A DNA stretch of 64,000 bases, from the NCBI GenBank assembly GCA_039621445.1, contig CP154956.1, positions 63,938,257 to 64,002,256 of the forward strand. Reading direction: 5' to 3'. Position numbers and translations under genes: made by a program. Shown in pieces: positions 53,020 to 64,000 of this stretch. The first letter of the stretch is position 1. The number at the start of each line of letters is the position of its first letter. A model generated the notes under the pieces. That model saw only the letters and a list, made by a program, of their open reading frames with translations, made no database searches and was not told where the DNA came from. The stretch comes from Euglena gracilis (Eukaryota > Euglenida > Euglenophyceae > Euglenales).

Positions 53020-53175
53020 CTCTGCCGCTGGTGGTGCGGCGGCTCTCCGCGGCTCTGCTGGCCTGCTCCACCCCGCCGCTGCTGCTCCGGGCCGTCGAGT
53101 GCTTCGACCCCGCCGCCCCTGGCCTCCCCCCGCCCCCCGCCCCGCTGCAGACCGCCGCCGTGGTGCCAGGGCGTC
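53020..53175 (+). CDS. Exon-like, RRLSAALLACSTPPLLLRAV
   Basis: GC-rich frame PLPLVVRRLSAALLACSTPP, LLLRAVECFDPAAPGLPPPP. Two amphipathic helices followed by a Pro-rich end. The donor is probably near GTGGTGCC or later; borders open. Confidence 0.4.
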
Positions 53176-53651
53176 GCTCAAGCCGCAGGGCACCCCCATC
53201 ACCCCATCCCCCCCAGTGGGGGTCCAGCCAGCAGCCTCTTTTCAGCCAGCCCAAATTTTCCAGCCTCTGAGCGGGACCCTCCCCCGGGGTCGTTAAGCGA
53301 CGCCCTGCGCGGAACTGTACCTCATCGCCCTCCTCCGCTGCCAGCACGTGGTGCTCACGTTGAGGGAGGCTGAGCCCAGCGTCCCCTCCACCCTTCCACA
53401 GCGATTGATTGCCTGTGTCTTGATCTGGGTCATGATCCCGGCATCCTGAGGCATGTGGTGTGTGTGACCGTGTGAAGGCACAAGTCCGAACGGAAGCTTT
53501 AACGGCAAGTGACATTTACCCAAGGAATGCAGCAGTGCCCCTTGGCCAAAAAAAAAAAAAGAGTTGTCTGGGATCACAAACAGGGTCTCAGCGCGTTCAA
53601 AAGGGGCCTGTGCATCCACCACACTGAGGCAACTGCTTCAGTAAAGCCCTG

Positions 53652-53652
<1 letters not shown>

Positions 53653-53698
<46 letters not shown>
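53653..53698. repeat. (AC)n microsatellite
   Basis: Uninterrupted AC tract just before the exon at 53708; it provides part of the pyrimidine/purine alternation before the CTGGCAG acceptor. Confidence 0.95.
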
Positions 53699-53701
<3 letters not shown>

Positions 53702-53707
53702 TGGCAG

Positions 53708-53897
53708 GGGTGCTGGCGATGCTGACGGATGTGTTGCCCGAGGCCGCCGCCATACAACGGCAGCTGCGGGCCGCCCTGTGGCGGTACCACGGCCGGTACC
53801 GCCCCGCCGCCATCCTGCCACTGTGTGCCGAGTACCGGCAGCCCCTCGCGGCGGCCGTCGTCCTGGAGCGCCAGGGCCAACTGGCGGAGGCGTTCAA
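53708..53897 (+). CDS. Solenoid exon, AAAVVLERQGQLAEAF (Vps8/Vps41-like)
   Basis: After ATACTGGCAG, phase 1 in; ends TTCAA|GTGCCG, phase 2 out. Reads VLAMLTDVLPEAAAIQRQLR, AALWRYHGRYRPAAILPLCA, EYRQPLAAAVVLERQGQLAEA. In Vps8 and Vps41 a comparable block reads RYHP..VLPF...... L..C.KY....A.A.LLERQGD...AF, including the LERxG turn. This is the best single clue to the identity of the large gene: a subunit of a CORVET/HOPS-type tether that works with Rab GTPases at endosomes. The match is from memory of the family pattern and moderate only. Confidence 0.5.
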
Positions 53898-54675
53898 GTG
53901 CCGCCTCCGGCACCACGACCAAGGCACGCTCCTCGTCTGGCATGGTCGGTGGGGGCTAAGCCTGTCTGTGCTCCGAAGGGTGCTTAGAGCAAAGGCTTGG
54001 CGATGCATTCGCCTTGATTGCAGCCAAAAAGCTGGCCGTCCTCATGGCCAAACAAACACACCAGCTTTGCGTCATCAATTCCCATGTTCTTCTTTTCGCG
54101 CTCTCAAGTTCATCGGCCGCTTTTGGCAGTGCCCTCCATTGAAACATCATGTGACATGAACCTTAGTTGCAAGTAAATTTCCTCCAAATGATATCCCCCA
54201 AACAATAAAAGCCCCTTGAGAACTGATTTTGGCTACACAAACCGAAATCACCTCTTCTACACCTGCATGCATCTGGAGACGGGAAAAAAAAGAGTTTCGA
54301 CGGTGTGGAGACCCCGAAATCTGCAAAAGAGGGACCCAGGCAATTACACTCAAAAAAATTGTCAAAAATAGTGAACCAAATAATGCACCAGGGGGATTGA
54401 TTATTTGGGAGGGGATTTACCGCACCTTGCCACTGGCGGCATGACTGTCTGGCGGCTCAAATCGGCAAAAGATGAAAAATAACTTGTTCAAGTGCTTTTT
54501 GAAGTTCTTCTCGGGACGTGGCACCCAGCCCCCCTCAGGGGGGGCTCAACCAGTCAACACCACCAGCGTGGGTAGTGGACACCCCCCCCTGGATTCCCAC
54601 CCAGGCCACCTCTGCTTTTTCCCCCCTGACAGTCTCGGGGGAAACACTCCCATGGATGGGCGGGGGGGGGGGCAG

Positions 54676-54806
54676 CGAAGGGTGCGTTGCGGCCGAGGCC
54701 ACCCAAACAGCGGCCGGCGACCTCGCGGCGGCGGTGCTGTCCGACGTGGCCGCGGTGCTGCGGGCCCACCGGTCGGTCTACAGCGAGCCCCAGCCAGAGA
54801 CTGGCG
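54676..54806 (+). CDS. Exon-like, LAAAVLSDVAAVLRAHRSVY
   Basis: After GGGGGGGGGCAG, phase 2 in (matches 53897); reads EGCVAAEATQTAAGDLAAAV, LSDVAAVLRAHRSVYSEP, and ends GGCG|GTCGCC in phase 1, matching the exon at 57499. Helical, Ala-rich. Confidence 0.4.
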
Positions 54807-54964
54807 GTCGCCCAGCGTCCCCGCCAGTGTGGGCGGCGCGGCGGTGCAACGTGGGGGTGACGTGGGCAGGCTACGGTTTCGTTGGAGGGGCGGGGAGGGG
54901 GTGGGGTGCTCCGCACCAGTCTTTGGGGTCCAAAGCTCCACCATCAGCACAAGCCTGTGCACTA

Positions 54965-55258
54965 AACCCCCCAAATAATACCCTCCGGGGTACGCCCGAA
55001 GTCCCGTAGGAGCCAAAATAGTGCCTTTTGACCCCTTTGGGGTCATTTTTCGTATTTTCTTATGAAATTTACCATTTTTTGGAGGTCAGATGATTCAGAA
55101 AATTTGATTTTTTTCGTAATTTGTTGTCAGAGATTGTGATTCTTACCTACATTTTCGGGTCAAAATCCGGGCCTTCGGCCTGAAATAAGGGGGGGGGTAT
55201 TAACCCGGTCGCCGAAGTCGGACCCCGACGAGGGGGGTATTATTTGGGGGGGGGGGTT
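54965..55258. mobile_element. TA-flanked MITE, second copy of the 5972-6342 family
   Basis: Ends TAAACCCCCCAAATAATACC and GGTATTATTTGG plus a G run and GTTAG. The interior is in the opposite orientation to the copy at 5972, sharing CGTAATTTGTTGTCAGAGAT. About 297 bp, no protein. Inserted in an intron between the exons at 54676 and 57499. Confidence 0.65.
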
Positions 55259-55269
55259 AGCAGAAGGGG

Positions 55270-56084
55270 GTGATTATGACCCCAGGAGGAAACTGTCGGT
55301 GGGGGGGGCTAAGCGTAATAAAACAGCCCATTTTCTCACCCGTTTCTTCTTCAAAGGTAAAGAAAATATTTAGCTGCACTGTGGGTGGCTGGAGAAGAAA
55401 CGCTGCCAGCTGGACGCCCTGGAGTTGGGTTCACTGTGACGTGAGCACATAATGGTCAAACATTTACAGTATGCGTGTTACCGTCCCAAGTTTTGGTATC
55501 TTAAAGCCCTCACCCCCCCATCTGTGTCGCCAATGAAGGTTTCTGTGTCTGAGCATGAACCAAAAAGTTGATGATTGGGTGATTTTTGGAGGGAAATGCA
55601 ACACCTCCTAATAAAGACAACAAATGACCACTTGATGAAGAGTCCTGGGTTACCCCCAAGGAATTCTGGACAGCCTCGGAAAATGGGTGGGCAGTTGTCA
55701 CCCCCCCTCCCTTGTGCTGCCCAAACTTGTTACACGATGATTCCAGGTGGAGAGGTTGCTCTGGGTTTTGCAAAATCAATTTTTTTCATAATTTGCTGGA
55801 TTTGGGATCTTCTTGCAGCTTCAATTTTCCCACGTCTGGTTCGGCTGGGACATCGACGAGACGCACAAACTGGGTGGAATTTGTCAATATGATTGGACTG
55901 CTATTAACTTCACAAGGATAAGGAAGAACTGCGCCTTAACAACCCTTCCTTACCGCCCCCGGGGTCCATCTCAGAGGTTGGAAAAAGGGTTGCTGGCTGG
56001 CTGACCACCCCCTGGCGGAGGTGCTTATTGAAAGAAAAGAAATAAGGTTCGGGTTGGTATGTTTGGCCTAACATTAGGTGGACG
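55270..56084. other. Intron, no exon recognised
   Basis: AT-rich sequence with open frames of no recognisable content; ends at the C run that begins the repeat complex. Confidence 0.35.
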
Positions 56085-57010
56085 TTACCCGCCCCCCCCC
56101 CCCCGGGCAATTGACGCCCCCGGGCAATTGACGTCCCGGGCAATTGACGCCCCCGGGCAATTGTCACCCCTGGCTTTGCCGGCCAATTTGTCACCCCGGG
56201 AAATTGTCACCCCCGTCCGTGCTGCCCAATTTGTCACCCCCCCCCCCACAGAAGATGTTTGTGAACTTTCTTTTCGCCGACACGACTCGATTGATCCTCT
56301 ATTTCGCTACACCGTGCTGAGAAATGTCACATACCCGCCCCCCCCCCCCCCCCCCCCCGGGCAATTGACGCCCCCGGGCAATTGTCACCCCGGGAAATTG
56401 TCACCCCCCTCCGTGCTGCCCGATTTGTCACCCCCCCCCACAGAAGATGTTTGTGAACTTTCTTTTCGCCAACACGACTCGATTGAACCTCTATTTCGCT
56501 ACAACGTGCTGAGAAATGTCACATACCAAATGCTATGCACAATATCACAACCATAGCTGCATTTTTACATGTTCACTGGTGTTTCAGATGGCGTTCTTGG
56601 TCATTTTGATTTAATGTGGCCTACATGGGTGGGCAATTGACGCCCCCGGGCAATTGACGCCCCCGGGCAATTGTCACCCCCCTCTGTGCCAGCCAAATTG
56701 TCACCCCGGGAAATTGTCGCCCCCCTCCGTGCTGCCCGATTTGTCGCGCGACAATTGCCCGGGGGGGGGGGGGGCGGGTACCAAATGCTCTGCACAATAT
56801 CACAACCATAGCTGCATTTTTGCGTGTTCACTGGTGTTTCAGATGGTGTTTTTGGTCATTTGGATTTAATGTGGCCTACATGGGTGGGCAATTGACGCCC
56901 CCGGGCAATTGTCACCCCCCTCTGTGCCAGGCAAATTGTCATCCCGGGAAATTGTCACCCCCTTCCGTGCTGCCCGATTTGTCACGCGACAATTGCCTGG
57001 GGGGGCGGGT
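56085..57010. repeat. GGGCAATTGACGCCCCC repeat complex, copy 2
   Basis: Four clusters of GGGCAATTGACGCCCCC, GGGAAATTGTCACCCCC and their inverted forms, separated by core units. The cores at 56252-56335 (truncated) and 56440-56595 encode EDVCELSFRRHDSID or a one-residue variant in one frame, as at 17434. A further partial core lies at 56780-56880. The complex ends in GGGCGGGTAAGC. Confidence 0.7.
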
Positions 57011-57107
57011 AAGCAAAAATTAATTTGGTACGCACATGCATGGCTCCACTGTGGGCAGAAACACCCTAGCCAGCTCTGCTGGAGTTGAGGTGTATTAATG
57101 CTCTCCT

Positions 57108-57355
<248 letters not shown>

Positions 57356-57498
57356 GTTGTGTGCGTTGTATTTGTCGACCTCTCCCGGGTTCACCCCAAG
57401 CATCGATTTGCAACTATATCAAACACCTGCTGTCGTTGGATCAGGCCACACAACCCAGTTGCCATCACCAGAGACGGTGGCCTGGAGGCGGCGGCCAG

Positions 57499-57596
57499 AT
57501 GCCATGGGGGCTGCCCAGTTGGCCGCTCTGCACGCCCTGCTGACAGCGCTCCTGCGGTTCTGGTCCAGCCATAACCTGCCGGCCAGCCTGCTGCTG
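57499..57596 (+). CDS. Exon, ALHALLTALLRFWSSHNLPA
   Basis: After GGCGGCCAG, phase 1 in, reading AMGAAQLAALHALLTALL, RFWSSHNLPASLLL, with GTGGGG as donor at 57597 (phase 0). Strongly helical, Leu/Ala-rich, with the GC-rich composition of the other exons. Lies between two large GT tracts. Confidence 0.45.
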
Positions 57597-57659
57597 GTGG
57601 GGTGGCAGCCCAGTTCATGTTGTATGCTTCTGCGCTGTGTTATGCTCTGTGTGTCTTGT

Positions 57660-57914
<255 letters not shown>

Positions 57915-57915
<1 letters not shown>

Positions 57916-58510
57916 AGGCGCGAGCTCGAACGTTTGAGTTCGAGCCTCTAACGTTTGAAGCCCCCTTCCGGGGATTTAAACAGCCTCCCTGAACCACCTC
58001 GAACGAGCTCGAGCGACATTTGAGGAGGCTCTCCTGCCCCCCCCCACCCAAACCCTAAGGCAGCGAGAAACAATTTTTTAAGCCCAAAACTTTCGTGCCT
58101 AAGTTCAGCACACCCCTGGGGGTTACCGTAGGAGGAGGCTCCGTAGGAGGAGGCTCTTGAGCCTCCTCAAACGTGCTCAAACGACATTGCGAACGAGAAG
58201 CTGGAGAACCTCCTCCAACCACTTTCGTCCATGAAACCGCAAGAAGAAAGCATGTCATTTCAACTAATTTCATATCCCTTTTATTGGCGATGCCCTTTTG
58301 TACGCAACTGTTCGGAGGGACCTAAAATATCAAATCTTGTGTAACGTATTCCCTGTGTGTGCAATTCCCCATTGTTATGCAAATCCTTTTCGCAAAGGGG
58401 CCGCCCCCAAAAACCTTTATGCATGAACGTAGGAGGAAGCTAGCTAGAGCCTCCTCGAACGTGCTCGAACGACATTCGACTCGTCCTCGAACGTTGTTTG
58501 AGGTAATTTG
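57915..58510. repeat. Remnants of the 43-bp array family
   Basis: GCGAGCTCGAACGTTTGAG at 57918, CACCTCGAACGAGCTCGAGC at 57997, GGGGGTTACCGTAGGAGGAG at 58120 and CCTCCTCGAACGTGCTCGAA at 58450 belong to the family of the composite elements, in diverged form. At least two partial elements seem to be juxtaposed. Confidence 0.6.
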
Positions 58511-58989
58511 AGAAGGGTTTACCTCCGAATTTTGGCTGAAAAGTCTCAACCCAACAGGATTTAGATTCCCTGATTTCTTGCTAGTTTTTGTTGTTGTTGT
58601 TGTTGGATATCAGTTGGGTCCAACCCACCCCCGGGGGTGCCCTGAACAAATCCCCTGTGATCTGTTCTATGACTGGTGATACCCTTGAAGGAAAAGTGCC
58701 AGCACCTTTTTTCCAGCCAGAACCGTGTTCCACTCCGGCTAGATTGGGCCTGTGAAGGAAACCCTTCAATTCCCCAGTGGGCGGCTGTTGTGCTCAGGCT
58801 TCTGTTTAAGACCCCCCCCCCGAGGGTCCCTCACCCCACGCATGCAGTCCGGCACGGGAACCGCCCACCCCCGGGGGGATATTCCGAGTTGAAAAGGAAG
58901 GTTGGCTGTGCCACTTTTCCTGCCTTGACACTTTGGGAAGGGCGTTGTCAGCCGCGGCGTTTTTGCCGGACTTGGGTGTGTGGGCTTGC

Positions 58990-59150
58990 CCCCGGTCGCC
59001 GTGCCCCGAGGCAACCCGCTGCCCCTGCCCCCGCCGCTGGCGGCGCTGCTGGCAGACCGACTCTCTGCCTGCCCCGACCTCGGGGTGGCCCTCGGCTGCC
59101 TCTGGCTGCCACCGCCGCCGCCACCCACGCCCAGGGCCTTTGCCATTTGA
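58990..59150 (+). CDS. Exon-like, LAALLADRLSACPDLGVALG
   Basis: GC-rich frame without an ATG: GNPLPLPPPLAALLADRLSA, CPDLGVALGCLWLP, then Pro-rich and a TGA at 59148-59150. Probably ends at an internal donor rather than at the stop. The helical part suits the solenoid protein. Acceptor candidates at 59010 and 59055 both give phase 1. Confidence 0.35.
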
Positions 59151-59154
59151 TTCT

Positions 59155-60884
59155 ATTCACAGCCGAAACTGATCATATTTTTTCAAAAAAACAAAAGATT
59201 ACTAAAACATGGACTCAAAAAAAATATATTTTGCCTTTACTGTCAGGCCCTTTGACGTAATTTCAAAAAAAATTGTTGCTTTTTTCCAGGGGATTGTTTT
59301 TAGATTTGCCGTTTTTGAGATTTGTGTCAGTCGTGTCAATGGTACCTTTGCATCACAACTCCAAGGCCTTTCTCAGACTCCTCAGGCCCAAGAACGGGCA
59401 GAAAGGCTTACAAAGGTGTTGGCCAGCGAGCAAAACGTTAAAGGGTGCCCTTTGGGGCAAAGTATGTCTATTTGACATGCCATGGATGGAATCCTTCACG
59501 GCTGGAACATGGTTTCCATCTGGGGGGGGGGGTATGAATATTTATGGACACCACTGTATCCCGAGGAATTTCCCACCCCATCAAAGTCGATTACCTGTGA
59601 ACCCCTCCCACAAGATGCAACCCCCCAAATATCGAACTCCTCTCACAGCTTGAATATAGTTTCCCCCCTTGTTCCAGTGACAAACACAATTTATTTGTAG
59701 TTCTAAACCTTGCCGGCGTGATAACCATCTCTGGTGAGTTGGCTCTTGCCAGCACAGCACGGTCCAACATGGGGTCCCAGTGTTGGTTGTTGGTGTCCAA
59801 GAATCTTCAAAATGAATGATGAGTGATTTTTTGCCTTTTTGGCATGAGGTTCCCATTTTCCCCAACCAAATCAATCCCCCCCATATCCAAGCAGCACCAC
59901 CCCTTTTGACCCGTCATGCCCTCTCCTCCCCTCACCCCGGATCTCTGTCGGTCCCACCCTGCAGTTGACAGTGAGCTCATCAGATTTACTGGGAGTATCT
60001 TTTGATGAGGCTGTCGTTGGCCGCTTCACTCTGTAAACCTCTTCCCCACATAACCAAGGCCCAAAAGCACACAATGGAGCACAGTGTGGTCTTTGTTGCA
60101 TTTTATTGTTTTTAGTTCTCGGTTTGTCACAATCTAGGGCATATGCTGGCAAATTCACCCATGAGCAGAATGCCAAAAAAGCCACCACAACTGATGGTTT
60201 TCCTCTTTTTGTGAGAGATATGCCTGTTGCTTGTTTGCTCTTTGGGAACAGCTCAGTGCAATTGACACCTCCGCAAACGTTGCCCCCGAAAATTTGTCAC
60301 CTCCATAAGGCTTCCCAATGCCAGTGTCGTACCCAAATTCCCATCCCTCTCTTTGTCCCAGCCGAGTTATGTTTTCCGCAGTAATTCCCAGGATGTGGAT
60401 GAAGAACATTTGCCAGTTCCAGTTCCATGGACCGGTTGGCTTTATGTTTTATGTTGCGCATGGAGACAATTTCTCATTCGACGGCATCGCTCTTTTTTTG
60501 CCTTCAGCAAACTGCTTGCTCGCTCACGATGGCTGCCATGGAGAGTTTTTGTGAATTTTGATTGGTGTGCTCTCTTTGAAATGTGGCGGGGGGTGTTTTG
60601 AAAGAAGTTTCTTGTGGCTTGGGTGCGGGAGTGTTTTAATGATTTCATATGTGGCTGCAACACGTTTATTCGTCAGACCCGGGGGTCCCTTTTGATTTCT
60701 TTAAAACCCCCCTATAAAGCCATCAGTGCAGACACAGTTGCTTCAATCACCAAAGATTTTTTGGCCAAACATGGGGTATCCCCCCAGGTGTGCTTGCCCC
60801 CCCCCGGGCAGACCCAAATGTTAGTGATTGCTGGAAGGGGGGCAGTGTTATGGTCTACGCCGGGCGACCAAAGGCAGTCTCCAG
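59155..60884. other. Long intron, no exon recognised
   Basis: AT-richer sequence. A minus-strand open frame at 60155-60409 (ITRLGQREGWEFGYDTGIGK) and another at 60442-60663 have natural composition but no recognisable motif or splice evidence, so I do not call them. Confidence 0.3.
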
Positions 60885-61111
60885 CCGGCGAAGGGCTGTT
60901 CCGGCCTCTGGCGGGCTTCGTGTGCGGCCGCCCGGCCCTTTTTGATGTGGTGGCGGCGGCCCCCGCCACTCCCGGCAGCCCTCACGTCCTGGCGGACTGC
61001 TGTAGCCCCCAGCCCAAGGAAGGGGAGGAGATGGGGGTGGTGGACGCTGTCGCTCTGCTTCGGGCCCACTGTGTCCAAGTGCTGTTGGCCGGCAGACCGG
61101 ACGCTGCGTGA
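60885..61111 (+). CDS. Last exon of the propeller/solenoid gene
   Basis: After GGCAGTCTCCAG, phase 1 in; reads GEGLFRPLAGFVCGRPALFD, VVAAAPATPGSPHVLADCCS, VVDAVALLRAHCVQVLLAGR and ends at TGA (61109-61111). GC-rich with the codon style of the other exons. No RING cysteines are visible, which argues against a canonical Vps8/Vps41 C terminus unless it has been lost or differs in this lineage. Confidence 0.45.
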
Positions 61112-61446
61112 CCACACCTCCCCGGCGTATGTGTGTGGGGGGGGTGACAACCATGGATCCATTTAACACCTGTCTGACCCCCTGGCGGGTGGGGGTGGGT
61201 GGGTGGGTTGGGCTTGGCCCCGGGGGGGGGGGTGTCATGGGTCAGTCTGGCCCGGCCGGATGCCGGGCTGGAATATTTTTGCAGGGGTTTTCGGCCGATT
61301 GTGGCAGGCTTTAGGGTGGGTGGATGGGTGGTTGACCCCATCCTGGGCTTTTGAAAGAAGTAGGTAGGTGGGGTTGCGCCTGAGCAAAAGTGCCCACCCC
61401 CCAGGGTCACTAAGTGAATCTATGGTATCTCTGTGTGAGTGCGCGC

Positions 61447-61501
<55 letters not shown>

Positions 61502-61920
61502 GTGTATTGTGTGGTGCTGCGTCGGGGTTCTTTCTCGCACATGCCAAACAGCTGATTGTCCCCTGAGTCCACCTGCACTGGGTCTCTGCACTGGGTCAAT
61601 TTCTTTTGCCCGCTGTCTTTACCAGAAGGTGCCACTAGGAAATTCGTCAATTCCCTTCTTCGCCCATCCGAACGAGGGTCCAATATCTGTTGAGAAAATT
61701 TCAGCAGGAGGTCCCACCCGACAAATTGGTGTGCGCAAACCGAGATGAGATTCTTTACGTGCCACATAACCCTCCACATACCCCACACCCCCCCCACACA
61801 TATGGCTCCTGTTCCATATTTTGGTATGAATGCAAATCTCTTGATGATTATAACATTTGGGGGGCTTTCTTCTTCTTTCTAAAATAAATATTTCTGCTTT
61901 TTTTTACTTGCTTTTAAGTA
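61112..61920. other. 3' flank, GT microsatellite, no gene
   Basis: Contains a GC/GT tract at 61437-61505 and otherwise AT-rich sequence up to the MITE. No clear polyadenylation signal was identified near the stop at 61111. Confidence 0.4.
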
Positions 61921-62536
61921 CCTCCCCCCCCCTTGTCCAACGACCGGGCTTGTCTAACGACCACCCCCCCCCGGTCAGAGACGATCTTTTTGTATACAAT
62001 GTTGGTCCGGCCAAAATTGCTAAAAGTTGGCTAAAAACAGTCAAGAAATGCCCAAAATGGCCGAAAATGGCCGAGGGATGGCCAAAGGTGCCCAAAAAGT
62101 TGCCCAAAAATAGCAAAAAGAAGGCGAAAATGGCCAAAAGTAACCAAAAACAGCCTAAAGTGGCCAAAAATGGGCAAAGGGGGGCCAAAGTGTGGCCAAC
62201 AGTTGCCAAAAGCGGCCAAAAGCGACCAAACATGGCGAAAAGCGGTCAAAAATGCTTAAAAATTCCCAAAAGCGCCAAAAAAATATCCAGAAATGGCCAA
62301 AAGTGGCCAACTGTAGTCAAGAAATAGCATAAATGGCCAAAAAGAGCCCAAAAATGGCCATATACCCCCATCTATGGTAAATTTTCCTCCGATTTGGGGT
62401 CCACCCCGCTTGTCTAACGACCACCCCCCCTGGATGGAGACGAACATTGGCCATTTTAGCGACCGCCCCCCCCCCCCCCGGTCAGAGACGAACATTAGTG
62501 GTCGTTGGACGGTCGTTGGACAAGGGGGGGGGGAGG
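61921..62536. mobile_element. C-tract MITE, GTCCAACGACC family, copy 2
   Basis: Ends CCTCCCCCCCCCTTGTCCAA (continuing CGACC) and its near-perfect complement, flanked by TA (61919-61920, 62537-62538). Internal copies of TTGTCTAACGACC...CCGGTCAGAGACGA at 61949, 62408 and 62477. The middle consists of degenerate GGCCAAAA/GGCCGAAAA units. 616 bp, no protein. Confidence 0.75.
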
Positions 62537-62718
62537 TATTACTTTTGAAGTATAAGATTAGTGTGCCCGAAATTTTTCAACCACCCTCATTTGCCTGAAT
62601 TTCACCGATTCCCCACAAAATCCTGCCAAGAACATTTTTTTGGTAGAAAGTGTCAATTAATTGTCATCCTTCAGAAATTGTTTCAAATTGAAAGTTTGAT
62701 GTTCAGCATCGCCAGCAC

Positions 62719-63048
62719 TCAGCTTGTCATCTCCAGGGTGGTCCACAAGGAACTGGATTTTTTCCAGATAGTATTTTTACTCAGGTTTTTTTGCTTTTTT
62801 TTGGACAATGCACGTCTCTCGGAGTTGAAACCCTTTTTAATCTTGAACGTTGCGCATTTGAGCAACGCCTCCGTCGGCTTCAGCTTCAGCGTTAAGTGCA
62901 CCGCAACTTGATCGAGGGATTCAATGTGTGATTCATACAAAATTGAGAGCAGTCCTGTCACGAGATAACCGAGATGTGTGAGTCCCTTGAAAACAGCTGC
63001 TTTGGGGAGAAAACCATCTTTTGACGACGTGGTCAGCGATGCAAATTG
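62719..63048 (-). CDS. Minus-strand exon, product unknown
   Basis: On the minus strand an acceptor GCTGGTTAG precedes 63048; the phase-0 frame runs 109 codons: QFASLTTSSKDGFLPKAAVF, KGLTHLGYLVTGLLSI, ESLDQVAVHLTLKLKPTEAL, FNSERRALSKKKQKN, ending at TGA (62719-62721). A GTAAAA donor within it would give an earlier end. Composition is natural, with a basic C terminus, but I do not recognise the family. Confidence 0.4.
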   Translation of the reverse strand, partial: QFASLTTSSKDGFLPKAAVFKGLTHLGYLVTGLLSILYESHIESLDQVAVHLTLKLKPTEALLKCATFKIKKGFNSERRALSKKKQKNLSKNTIWKKSSSLWTTLEMTS

Positions 63049-64000
63049 CTAACCAGCAAGCCAGCTCTCAAGCACAACCTGCAAGGCTGGATGCCACTCT
63101 CAAACCCGCTCTCCCTTTCCCCTCAAACTCCTTCTCCCTTCCTTTCCCGTCTGTGCAGCAATTTCCTGTGGCTGGCTTGTGACCGCCGATGAATCTGTTC
63201 GGGTGGTCCTCAGAGGTGTGGCTTCTCCATCTTCTTGCCCCTCAAAATCCGCGCCTCAAAAGATGAAATTGCTGCTGCAGGGTTCGATTAGGAGGGTGTC
63301 ACGGCCTTGGGTGGGGGGTGTCCTCCTCTGCCAAGGGGGGGTCCAGACTACCTCTGGGGGAGGGGGGCCTGCCCCCCCCAAAAGGCCAAAAATTTCCTTC
63401 GGCACTTCGCGGTTTGAAAATTTGGCATTGTTGACTTGGTTGAATTGTTGTCTTTGTCCAAAAATAATGCCCAAAATGGTGTTTTGGGGTAAATTTCTGC
63501 GCTGGATGATTTTCAACCCGCTGCAAGTCACTCATTTTGGCCTCTCCACTGTTTAAGTGGGGTGGGGGTGTCCCCCATATGCTTGACCAGAGGAGGTCCA
63601 ACCCACCCCCCTCACCTGCCCGATTATCGAACCCTGTTATTCCTCGTAAGTTGGCAGGCAGGGGATTCCCAGAAGCCGGAGGGGACTCCACCCTGTGGGG
63701 GGGGGGGGTCCCCCTTGTTCCCAGTCACCGACTCCCATCTGGAGCTGGACCGGGGGGGGGGGGTCACTGAAATAAAGTTGAGACAGCCCGGAAAATTCAG
63801 ACCTGGTCGAAGATTTTTTTGCTGCCAAGCCCTGGAAATTTTTGAAAAGGGGTCAAAAAGAGTTTTGGGGGTTTACCCGGGGGGGAGTTGATATCCGCAT
63901 TTTCCCCACAATTTCCGCAATTTTCTGCAATTTTTCCTCCTCTCACAAATTTTCCACACGAACCTGAAATGCAAAGCGAAATGAATTCCTACCTTTCCTT
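63049..64000. other. No gene recognised
   Basis: G-run-rich repeat-like sequence (63340-63380, 63540-63780) and an AT-rich end. Some tracts resemble the R2/R3 repeats (GGGGGTCCAGACTACC) but I could not delimit an element. Confidence 0.35.

Noticed and set aside
60155-60663. Minus-strand frames with natural-looking composition
   Set aside because: No splice sites or recognisable motif were found; they lie in a long intron of the + strand gene.

Overview
The window looks like nuclear DNA of a unicellular eukaryote with a large, repeat-laden, intron-rich genome (an alga or other protist; I cannot name the lineage). Coding evidence consists of short GC-rich exons, often 50-200 bases, lying in long AT-richer or homopolymer-rich introns. 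There are no bacterial-type operons, Shine-Dalgarno sites, CRISPR arrays, rRNAs or tRNAs that I can see. Long C and G runs, microsatellites (CATA/TATG, GT, TTGTG) and many inverted-repeat elements fill most of the rest.

Layout. 0.1-7 kb: a decayed or heavily interrupted Helitron Rep/helicase (PIF1-like helicase motifs in order on +), carrying an internal TA-flanked MITE. 7.85-10.33 kb: the last two exons of an Exo70-like exocyst gene (+), whose last intron is almost filled by a large fold-back element. 11.4-18.9 kb: a short hAT MITE and a Sip5-like RING/zinc-finger gene in at least six exons, the best of them all in phase 0. 19-25 kb: repeats plus exon-like pieces I could not assign. 26.9-28.5 kb: a composite element made of 43-bp tandem arrays around a palindromic core, flanked by a perfect 10-bp duplication. 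29-61 kb: a chain of exons that look like one very large gene encoding a beta-propeller plus alpha-solenoid protein (tentatively of the Vps8/Vps41 membrane-tethering type), with its last exon ending at 61111. A PABP RRM fragment (33.6 kb) lies inside that span. 61.9-64 kb: a C-tract MITE and one minus-strand exon.

The most notable observation is a 2,420-bp hAT-type element at 46308-48727 with 13-bp terminal inverted repeats and a perfect 8-bp target duplication. It sits inside a predicted exon of the large gene. A GT at its left terminal repeat and an AG at its right one would let it be spliced out, leaving exactly 27 extra bases (9 sense codons), so the reading frame survives. That is the arrangement expected of a transposon that behaves as a new intron (an introner). 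If the genes are real, exocyst, RING and Vps-like proteins would share a membrane-traffic/ubiquitin theme, but nothing in the sequence links them functionally.
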